NCBI GenBank assembly: GCA_009786045.1
Contig: WQTY01000167.1
Span: 298-5,577 of the forward strand
Direction: 5' to 3'
DNA: 5,280 bases
Source: Pseudomonadota bacterium
Lineage (GTDB): Bacteria; Myxococcota_A; Bradymonadia; UBA4248
Of the stretch, positions 1 through 5,031 are shown one piece after another; position 1 is the first letter of the stretch; every line of letters starts with the position of its first letter. Position numbers and translations under genes: made by a program. Under the pieces are notes generated by a model. It saw only the letters and a program-made list of their open reading frames with translations. It ran no database searches and was not told where the DNA came from.

Positions 1-2126
1 GTTGGTGGGCGCTGGGCATAGGGTTCGGCGATGAGTTCGCATCCTTCCGGGAAGCCCATGGCGCGGTAGATCTCAAAGCGCATGACGTCTGAAAAGGTGA
101 CATCGTCCGTGTTGTGCTGGTAGCGCTGGATGAGGTCGAGGGCGTCATCGAAGCGGCGGCGCTGGATCAGGTGCAGCGTGAGGGGGCGAACGAGGGCGGG
201 ATCTTCAAGGGACAGGGTTGCAAGTGTTTTGCTGCTGAGACCGGCGGCGCTCTCCATGGCCAATGCGCGCCGGATGCGGTCGTTTTTTGCACTTCTGATA
301 TAGGCCTCTGCTGCGCAGGCCTCGTCGCCAAGGGCATGACAGGTCTTGCCAAGAAGGTGGGCAATATCGGTTGACTGGGGGGCGCGTTTGAGGGCTGACT
401 CGTACCATGCCCGGGCCTGTATGAGGTTTGGTCTGGCAGTTATCGGGTCCTGGCCGCGGGTGGCGCGCACCAGCCCTATGCCCACGATTTGCCGCACCTG
501 CGCCGAGGCGGCATGGGGAATGAGACAGGCTTTGAGTGTCGAAGAAACGTCTTCGATTTGGGAAATCCCCTGGCTGGCGAGTGTGCGGCATTGGGAGAGA
601 CGCGTTTGCCGCAGCCCTTCGAGTGCCCAGGGGAAAGTGAAAAGTCCAACAAGGAGGCCAAAGCCGGCCACACCCAGGCCAACGCGATATTCGATGAGGC
701 GGATGCGTCCAGGCGCGTGCGGTTTGGCCGATTCCTGGTTCTGGCGGTACTTCAGGTACTGTGTTCGACCCGCAAGCATGCCCAGGATGAGCCACGTCGG
801 CAAGGCGACTGTCCAATAGCGCAGGCTGAAATCGAAAAAGTTTTGCAGGATGACCGCAAAGGTGCCTGCCATCATACCCGGCAATACGAACCGATCTTCA
901 TGTTTTTTTGAACGCGTTCTGAGAAGCTGCAGCCATCCCAAAGTGCCCATGGCCAAAAGTGCCAAACCCAGCGGCAGGCCAAACTCCATGATCACTTCGA
1001 AGTATTCATTTTCGGCATGACGGAATGTCTTCTGAAAAGGGAAAGACTGGTATTGCGGATAGACGTCGATGAACGCCGATCGGCCATAACCTCGTCCTTT
1101 CCAGTCGGCAATGAGATCGACAAAGTCGCTATACATGTGGGTTTTTTCGATGACGCCCATGGGCGTTTCGTCGTCAGCGACGGAGGCTGAGTCTGGAAGA
1201 AGCTGGGTTTCCTGGTAGGCAGTTTTGAGCGAGCCGATGGTTTTGGAGGAGACAATGGCCGTGACAATGAGGGTGCAGAGCATGGCACCCGCCAGCAGGA
1301 GGATCGTTCGGGAAGGGCGCAGCCAGGCTCGTCCCAGATGGATGGCGACCAGGAAGATGTGGCCCATCATCCAGGCCCAGATGGCGCCGCGGCTCTGGAG
1401 CAGTATCAGGAATATCGAGAAAATGCCATAAAGTACCCACCACAGGCCACGCCGGCCAGCGGCATCGTGCGTGTCGGGGCGCTTGCCAAGGCATCCGCCC
1501 AGCGCTGTCAGCGACAGGAGCACCAAAACGGCGCTGGCGTGGTTATCGTTTGTGGGAGGGCCAATTCTGAAGAGCCCGGATTCTGCCGTGAACGACAGGT
1601 CAGTGACATAGCGTATGCCCAGCATGGCGGCGGCGATTAAGCCAAAAAATAAAAATGTTCGGTAGCCGCGCCGCAGTGCTGCCCTGCGGCGAAAGGCAAA
1701 GGATGCGGCAAACGCGATTCCCCATGCACCCAGTAACCCCCATAGCCCGTAGGCCGTTGCCGCTGTGGATACGCTGAGCGTCCCCCATCCGCGGGGCACG
1801 TCCAGAAGAGACCAGATTTCCCGGTAGGCTGCTGCGGCATGGGGTGAGAGTATGTTGAGGAGCGGCAGGGGAAGCGGAATGAGGGAAAGAGAGGTCGCGA
1901 GGATCATGCCAAGGAGCATCCATCCCAAACCACCAAACCCCAGAAAGCGTGCTTCTGCATCTTCCGGTGTTTCGGATTGAAGTGCGCGCCGCCGTGCAAC
2001 GACGGCATAGATTGCGCACGCCACCGCCCCCCATGAGATTGCAAAGCTGGGCAGGACATGAACGCCTCCTGTCACCACGGCGACGAGCAGCAGGGCGAGG
2101 AGGGCAAATTCGAGGGGGCGAAACAT
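1..2126 (-). CDS. O-antigen ligase/Wzy-family membrane protein with TPR-like C-terminal region (partial, 3' end beyond left edge)
   Basis: Reading the minus strand from ATG 2126 gives 708 codons without a stop, so the gene continues past position 1. I see about 13 hydrophobic segments: roughly 5-25, 28-45, 64-84, 124-143, 157-175, 194-213, 229-246, 248-267, 272-292, 383-402, 413-430, 437-455 and 481-500. Family-like motifs are GPPTNDNHAS (189-198), LLQSRGAIWAW (242-252), GRGYGRSAF (344-352) and HAENEYFEVIMEFGLPLGL (370-388). The last two lie in or at the end of the large loop 293-380, which is predicted periplasmic and is where O-antigen ligases carry their key residues. The basic stretch 456-480 fits a cytoplasmic loop, placing residues 501 onward in the periplasm. 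That tail is soluble, helical and TPR-like around 567-615 (for example ARAWYESALKRAPQS). Known family members transfer or polymerise undecaprenyl-linked glycans; the substrate here cannot be read. GAGG lies 8 nt before ATG 2126. An in-frame ATG at 2132, overlapping the upstream stop, is the alternative start. Whether it is a ligase, polymerase or protein glycosyltransferase is undecided. Confidence 0.85.
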   Translation of the reverse strand, partial: MFRPLEFALLALLLVAVVTGGVHVLPSFAISWGAVACAIYAVVARRRALQSETPEDAEARFLGFGGLGWMLLGMILATSLSLIPLPLPLLNILSPHAAAAYREIWSLLDVPRGWGTLSVSTAATAYGLWGLLGAWGIAFAASFAFRRRAALRRGYRTFLFFGLIAAAMLGIRYVTDLSFTAESGLFRIGPPTNDNHASAVLVLLSLTALGGCLGKRPDTHDAAGRRGLWWVLYGIFSIFLILLQSRGAIWAWMMGHIFLVAIHLGRAWLRPSRTILLLAGAMLCTLIVTAIVSSKTIGSLKTAYQETQLLPDSASVADDETPMGVIEKTHMYSDFVDLIADWKGRGYGRSAFIDVYPQYQSFPFQKTFRHAENEYFEVIMEFGLPLGLALLAMGTLGWLQLLRTRSKKHEDRFVLPGMMAGTFAVILQNFFDFSLRYWTVALPTWLILGMLAGRTQYLKYRQNQESAKPHAPGRIRLIEYRVGLGVAGFGLLVGLFTFPWALEGLRQTRLSQCRTLASQGISQIEDVSSTLKACLIPHAASAQVRQIVGIGLVRATRGQDPITARPNLIQARAWYESALKRAPQSTDIAHLLGKTCHALGDEACAAEAYIRSAKNDRIRRALAMESAAGLSSKTLATLSLEDPALVRPLTLHLIQRRRFDDALDLIQRYQHNTDDVTFSDVMRFEIYRAMGFPEGCELIAEPYAQRPP

Positions 2127-2131
2127 AAGCA

Positions 2132-4504
2132 TTACCTCAAAATCACGTCTATATTGCTGCCTTTTGGCCAGAGCGTGTGAACGACATCGAGATAATCCAT
2201 GGGATGGTCTCCGAACTGTGACCAATCCGAGATGGGCTGCTGCGGCGCCGAGAGGGATAGCCCAAGTGCCGGCTGCGAAACCTCGCCGCTTGCGCCTGCG
2301 CGTCCTATCATGGTATCGGCGTGCAGGTGCTGACCCGGCACGACGCCAATGGTTGCCAGGTGCGTGTAGCGGCTATAAAGCCCCCGCTTGTGGCGCACCA
2401 TGATGCCATATCCGGTCCTTGGGTAATGCCCGCACGCCACGACCTCGCCGCAGGCGACGGGGTAGACGGGGGTCCCCATGGGAACCAATAAAAGCGTCTC
2501 CTCTTCGGATGCCTGCATCGTATATTGGTTGGAGCGCAGCAGGGGGGGGACGATGATTTCGCAGCGCGGGCCAAGCCAGTCGCCCAGCCAGAGACGCGTC
2601 AGGATTTCCATCTGAACCAGGGGGGAAGCAACATAGTCACTGAGGCGTCGATGGGGCTGCCGGCGTATGGCCTGAAAGTCGACGTTTTCAAGTCTGACAA
2701 TCGTGTTGTTGCGATGGTCGACAATGTCGACGGCATGCGTCTTTGCCCAAATCATCGCACGAAGCGGCCCGGGGTCAGGTTCAGCCATGAAACGCGTCAG
2801 GGCAGATTTGACCCAGAGGCGGCGTTGGGGTTGATCGGGCAGACTGCCAAAAGGCAGTCTCACTTCGGGGGAAAGTTCGATGTCACCGCGAATCTGTGAG
2901 GCCAGGGATAAGATCCATGCCTGAAGCGAGTTTTGTCCGCTGGGATAGAGCGCAAGGCAGGGGGCTTCGTTTTCGTGGCTGGTGAGAAGAATGGGCGTGT
3001 GATCGCAAAGAATGGCCCATCCGTCAGGCAGGCTGATGGGCATTGCCGTGTTCCACTGGTTCATGGGCAGGCGATGCAGAGCCGCCAGCAGGCCGTCACG
3101 CTGAGCCTGGGTCATGGGAGAGACAGGCGTAAGCCGGCGATCGCCGAGATCGATGGCATCGTCTTCGGGTCGCAGAAGGGGCGTCATGGCTGTGACGCAG
3201 GCATCATCAGAAGTGGGCTGAAGTTTTGGAAAGTATAGTGTTGTACCGGGTTCAAGGCCGCTTTGCAGGACAACATGGGGATTTTGCCGCAGCACAAATC
3301 GGTAGTCCGCGCGTCCTGCATAAGCCTGATGGGTCAGTGCTGAGAGTCTGTCACCCGGCTTTACCACGTATTCGTACCCTTCTTTGGGGGTGGGGTGCCA
3401 GGTGATCGCCGTGTCGAATGCCAGTGCGGGGTCGTCCCAGTGACGTCTCTGTGCTTCGCTTCCAAGAAAACGCTTTTCGTCATAGAGCCGCCCTTCGAAT
3501 TCGCCTTTGCCAAGAAAGACCGTTTCGAGCCGATTTTGCCAATGCGTGGCCATGCGGCCGTGCATGCGTGACAAAACGGCGTCGACCAGAGAGAGGCACT
3601 TTTGTGACTCGCTGGTGGTTGACACCGCGTCATGGATAATCTCGGAGGAGGCAAGATTGTCGGCATCGAAGAGCAGGGCAAGACCGCGAAGCGAGGTGAT
3701 CCCCGTTTTTCTGGCATTCCACCTGGCATTGTCGAATCGCGTGCCGGCGACGAGATCGAGCTGTGTCATGCGGACAACGTCGATATCACCAAGCCGCGAG
3801 AAGGCGGCACGCCAGGTACCCGGCATGTCGTAGACTTTGCGCGAGAGGGTGGGATCGAATCGCAGGATCAGGCGTTGCCTGAAGAAGTCGATGAGTGCAC
3901 CTTCTCCCTCGTGAACGGCGCGCAGGAGATCCGCACCTTCGGCGTCGAAATGGCGAATGAAAAAACGCTCGGCGTCCGGGCCCTGGGCTTTGGCCAATCG
4001 GCTGAGGAATGTCAGCATTGAACCATCCAGCAGACGGATGCCCAGACCATATTGGATGTCCGCCTGTGGGGTGGAGGTGAGGTGCCCGAAGTCTTCCTGT
4101 CCTGCAGCCCCATTGAGAAATTGATGCAGCATAAAGAGCCGCTGCACGAGAGGAGACGGGGCGGGTCTGAGAATGGATGCGGCCGAGGCCTGGTCGGCCA
4201 GGTTGAGAATGGCCTCGGCCTGCGTCAGCAGAATGGCCGCTTCTTCGTCGCGATCAGCGATGGCACCGAGGGCCGGCATGGCGCGCCGTATCCAGGCAGT
4301 TTCGGAGCGATTGTCGCGTGGAATGTCCGCCATAATGGCGCGCAGATTCTGGACAATGGCCTGGAGCTGCCAATCCGTACAGGTTTGCGCACGTTCGTCC
4401 ATCCGCTGCACGAAATCCCATAAATCATCGCCAAAATCTCGAATTCTGCTCATCCTGAACCATTCCAGAAACCGTGCCTGATGCCAAACCATGGTGGGGT
4501 GCAT
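2132..4504 (-). CDS. LysM and degenerate LytM/M23-like domain protein, no export signal
   Basis: This 790-residue protein has three recognisable parts. Residues 1-375 are mostly helical and match no family I recognise. Residues 377-427 form a LysM domain (YEYVVKPGDRLSAL, then LRQNPHVVLQSGLEPGTTLYFP), a fold that binds peptidoglycan or other N-acetylglucosamine polymers. Residues 663-755 resemble a LytM/M23 endopeptidase fold (PMGTPVYPVACGEVVACG, GYGIMVRHKRGLYSRYTHL, then IGRAGASG). By motif alignment the first zinc motif HxxxD reads ExxxL (E667, L671), and the terminal HxH reads AxG (A746, G748). Only H715 of YTHL remains, so hydrolase activity is unlikely. No signal peptide or membrane segment follows M1, M5 or M18. 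An in-frame TAA directly precedes ATG 4504, so no longer N-terminus exists. The best Shine-Dalgarno (4526-4530) is 21 nt from ATG 4504, and ATG 4453 (MSRIRDFGDD, 773 residues) is a plausible true start. The gene joins the downstream ligase-like gene at a TAATG. A regulatory or scaffolding role is inferred, not shown. Confidence 0.85.
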   Translation of the reverse strand: MHPTMVWHQARFLEWFRMSRIRDFGDDLWDFVQRMDERAQTCTDWQLQAIVQNLRAIMADIPRDNRSETAWIRRAMPALGAIADRDEEAAILLTQAEAILNLADQASAASILRPAPSPLVQRLFMLHQFLNGAAGQEDFGHLTSTPQADIQYGLGIRLLDGSMLTFLSRLAKAQGPDAERFFIRHFDAEGADLLRAVHEGEGALIDFFRQRLILRFDPTLSRKVYDMPGTWRAAFSRLGDIDVVRMTQLDLVAGTRFDNARWNARKTGITSLRGLALLFDADNLASSEIIHDAVSTTSESQKCLSLVDAVLSRMHGRMATHWQNRLETVFLGKGEFEGRLYDEKRFLGSEAQRRHWDDPALAFDTAITWHPTPKEGYEYVVKPGDRLSALTHQAYAGRADYRFVLRQNPHVVLQSGLEPGTTLYFPKLQPTSDDACVTAMTPLLRPEDDAIDLGDRRLTPVSPMTQAQRDGLLAALHRLPMNQWNTAMPISLPDGWAILCDHTPILLTSHENEAPCLALYPSGQNSLQAWILSLASQIRGDIELSPEVRLPFGSLPDQPQRRLWVKSALTRFMAEPDPGPLRAMIWAKTHAVDIVDHRNNTIVRLENVDFQAIRRQPHRRLSDYVASPLVQMEILTRLWLGDWLGPRCEIIVPPLLRSNQYTMQASEEETLLLVPMGTPVYPVACGEVVACGHYPRTGYGIMVRHKRGLYSRYTHLATIGVVPGQHLHADTMIGRAGASGEVSQPALGLSLSAPQQPISDWSQFGDHPMDYLDVVHTLWPKGSNIDVILR
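2135..2138 (-). promoter_or_regulatory. Ribosome binding site of the ligase-like gene, at the stop-start junction
   Basis: On the minus strand GAGG sits directly before the TAA (2134-2132) of the upstream gene. It is 8 nt from ATG 2126 and only 2 nt from the overlapping ATG 2132. The spacing favours 2126 as start. The one-base TAATG overlap allows terminating ribosomes to reinitiate, which implies translational coupling of the two genes. Confidence 0.6.
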
Positions 4505-4520
4505 TTATCACATGTTTCAT
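4425..4520 (-). CDS. Possible 31-codon leader ORF overlapping the start of the LysM/LytM-like gene
   Basis: A 31-codon frame starts at ATG 4520 (MKHVINAPHH...) and ends with TGA at 4427-4425. It has the best ribosome binding site upstream of the operon: AAGGA on the minus strand (plus 4526-4530), 5 nt from the ATG. It overlaps, in another frame, the first 80 bases of the 790-residue gene and both candidate starts of that gene (4504 and 4453). Its peptide resembles nothing I know and has no signal sequence or membrane segment. It could be a leader peptide that couples translation to the gene below, or a chance frame that happens to lie behind a Shine-Dalgarno used loosely by the larger gene. 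Evidence is positional only. Confidence 0.25.
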   Translation of the reverse strand: MKHVINAPHHGLASGTVSGMVQDEQNSRFWR

Positions 4521-4551
4521 GGTTTTCCTTCGCAAAAGTGTTTGTCCTGGG

Positions 4552-4565
4552 CAGGGCATGCCCTG
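4552..4565. repeat. 14-bp perfect palindrome in the divergent intergenic region
   Basis: CAGGGCATGCCCTG is a perfect inverted repeat. It lies 32 bp upstream of the first codon of the putative leader ORF on the minus strand and just upstream of the UP-like tract of the tRNA promoter on the plus strand. This position suits an operator or other protein binding site for one or both divergent units. I do not recognise the motif as a known regulator site. Confidence 0.5.
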
Positions 4566-4572
4566 AAAGCCG

Positions 4573-4618
4573 TTTTTAAAAAACAGGCGTTGACATATAC
4601 CTTCTGTGTGCGTAATAT
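4573..4618 (+). promoter_or_regulatory. sigma70 promoter of the tRNA cluster, with UP-like tract
   Basis: A perfect -35 box TTGACA (4590-4595) is followed after 17 nt by TAATAT (4613-4618), one base from the -10 consensus. An A/T tract, TTTTTAAAAAA (4573-4583), lies where an UP element would contact the alpha subunit of RNA polymerase. The stretch after the -10 is GCGCCGCG (4619-4626), a GC-rich discriminator as in stable-RNA promoters under stringent control. Transcription should begin near 4625, about 25 nt before tRNA-Gln. Confidence 0.85.
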
Positions 4619-4624
4619 GCGCCG

Positions 4625-4645
4625 CGTTGTTGAGAGACAACAATG
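4625..4645 (+). other. 5' leader hairpin before tRNA-Gln
   Basis: TTGTTG (4627-4632) pairs perfectly with CAACAA (4638-4643) around the loop AGAGA. C4625-G4645 and a G-T pair (4626/4644) extend the stem to 8 bp. It begins at about the predicted transcription start and ends 4 nt before the tRNA-Gln acceptor stem, so it would cap the 5' end of the primary transcript. It could affect 5'-end stability or leader removal by RNase P. The pairing is seen; the role is inferred. Confidence 0.5.
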
Positions 4646-4649
4646 GTTT

Positions 4650-4720
4650 TCCGAGATCGTTCAATGGCAGGACAGCGGGTTCTGACTCCGTCAATCCAGG
4701 TTCGAATCCTGGTCTCGGAA
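4650..4720 (+). tRNA. tRNA-Gln (anticodon CTG)
   Basis: The cloverleaf folds completely. Acceptor TCCGAGA (4650-4656) pairs with TCTCGGA (4713-4719), and the discriminator is A4720. The anticodon stem GCGGG/TCCGT encloses loop TTCTGAC, with anticodon CTG at 4682-4684, which reads the glutamine codon CAG. The T arm is CCAGG, TTCGAAT, CCTGG (4696-4712). The U1-A72 end pair fits glutamine tRNAs. The anticodon stem ends in G-T wobbles on both sides. CCA is not encoded. It is the first gene of a three-tRNA cluster behind the promoter at 4590-4618 and lies 4 nt before tRNA-Glu. Confidence 0.95.
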
Positions 4721-4724
4721 TTAC

Positions 4725-4796
4725 GGCGAGTTCGTCTAGTGGTTAGGACGCTGGCCTCTCACGTCGGTAACACGGGTTCGAATCCCGTACTCGCTG
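4725..4796 (+). tRNA. tRNA-Glu (anticodon CTC), copy 1
   Basis: Acceptor GGCGAGT (4725-4731) pairs with ACTCGCT (4789-4795), and the discriminator is G4796, as in bacterial glutamate tRNAs. The anticodon stem CTGGC/GTCGG encloses loop CTCTCAC with anticodon CTC (4758-4760), which reads GAG. The T arm is ACGGG, TTCGAAT, CCCGT (4772-4788). The first pair is a G1-U72 wobble and the anticodon stem holds two further G-U pairs, so the molecule is less rigid than usual. CCA is not encoded. A terminator-like hairpin follows 12 nt downstream. Confidence 0.95.
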
Positions 4797-4807
4797 TTTG
4801 CTCTGAA

Positions 4808-4842
4808 TGCGGCGGATTTAATTATTCGCCGCAGTTTATTTT
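4808..4842 (+). terminator. Terminator-like hairpin between the two tRNA-Glu genes
   Basis: A 10-bp stem, 4808-4817 with 4824-4833, has a GC core GCGGCG/CGCCGC, one G-T pair and a 6-nt loop TTAATT. It is followed by AG and the T-rich stretch TTTATTTT (4835-4842). This has the form of a Rho-independent terminator, but the T tract is interrupted and starts two bases late, so termination may be partial. It sits inside the tRNA cluster, upstream of the second tRNA-Glu, for which I see no promoter of its own. A role in RNA processing is the alternative. Confidence 0.6.
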
Positions 4843-4863
4843 GTAGTTATGTGGTTTGGTTGT

Positions 4864-4935
4864 GGCGAGTTCGTCTAGTGGTTAGGACGCTGGCCTCTCA
4901 CGTCGGTAACACGGGTTCGAATCCCGTACTCGCTG
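4864..4935 (+). tRNA. tRNA-Glu (anticodon CTC), copy 2
   Basis: This gene is identical in all 72 bases to the tRNA-Glu at 4725-4796, including the G1-U72 end pair, the two G-U pairs in the anticodon stem and discriminator G4935. The anticodon CTC is at 4897-4899. CCA is not encoded. It is the last gene of the cluster and a strong terminator starts 7 nt after it. No -35/-10 pair is visible in the 67-nt spacer before it, so expression probably depends on read-through from the promoter before tRNA-Gln. Confidence 0.95.
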
Positions 4936-4938
4936 TTT

Positions 4939-4970
4939 AAGAGTCGGCTCATGATTGGGTCGACTTTTTT
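4939..4970 (+). terminator. Rho-independent terminator of the tRNA cluster
   Basis: AGTCGGCTCA (4942-4951) pairs with TGGGTCGACT (4956-4965) over 10 bp, with two G-T pairs and the tetraloop TGAT. The AAG before it (4939-4941) can extend the stem into the T run, with one G-T pair. The run of six T residues (4965-4970) follows at once and a second T run (4973-4977) comes soon after. This is a textbook intrinsic terminator and should separate the tRNA transcript from mtnA. Confidence 0.9.
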
Positions 4971-5018
4971 CGTTTTTGTCGTTCCATGCCTTGGGTGTGG
5001 GGAATGGTTTTTGGCTGC

Positions 5019-5024
5019 AAGGAG
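5019..5024 (+). promoter_or_regulatory. Ribosome binding site of mtnA
   Basis: AAGGAG lies 7 nt before ATG 5032 and selects that start. The nearby ATG 5028 is in another frame that stops after 22 codons, so it is not the start. No clear sigma70 promoter is visible in the 61 nt between the terminator and ATG 5032. Confidence 0.8.
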
Positions 5025-5031
5025 TGCATGC

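Larger units (their letters stand above)
4725..4938 (+). repeat. 75-bp direct duplication covering tRNA-Glu
   Basis: Positions 4725-4799 and 4864-4938 are identical: the whole tRNA gene plus the three T residues after it. They lie 139 bp apart, start to start. The spacer between them and the flanks do not match. Identity stopping almost exactly at the gene ends fits a duplication kept uniform by gene conversion and selection, or an old tandem copy whose spacer has diverged. Confidence 0.85.

Noticed and set aside
205..816. 203-codon minus-strand open frame
   Set aside because: It lies in another frame inside the ligase-like gene. Its product is rich in Pro, Arg and His, as expected for a shadow frame of a GC-rich gene, and has no domain.
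1600..2034. 144-codon minus-strand open frame
   Set aside because: It overlaps the membrane-segment part of the ligase-like gene in another frame and shows no hydrophobic segments or known motif.
3632..4021. 129-codon plus-strand open frame
   Set aside because: It is antisense to the LysM/LytM-like gene, whose frame is intact across this stretch, and it has no supporting domain.
4425..4694. 89-codon minus-strand open frame in its full length
   Set aside because: Its upstream part runs antisense through the tRNA promoter and tRNA-Gln. Only the part from ATG 4520 has a ribosome binding site and is kept as a possible leader frame.
4643..4846. 67-codon plus-strand open frame
   Set aside because: It is a translation of the tRNA-Gln and first tRNA-Glu genes and the hairpin after them.
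4725..4938. Repeated tRNA-Glu as an integration (attachment) site of a mobile element
   Set aside because: The repeats are full-length functional tRNA genes only 67 bp apart, with no integrase or cargo between or beside them. A tandem gene duplication explains them.
4971..5031. Riboswitch or SAM-responsive leader before mtnA
   Set aside because: Only about 60 nt separate the terminator from ATG 5032. I see just a weak 4-bp pairing (4984-4987 with 5004-5007) and no conserved riboswitch core.
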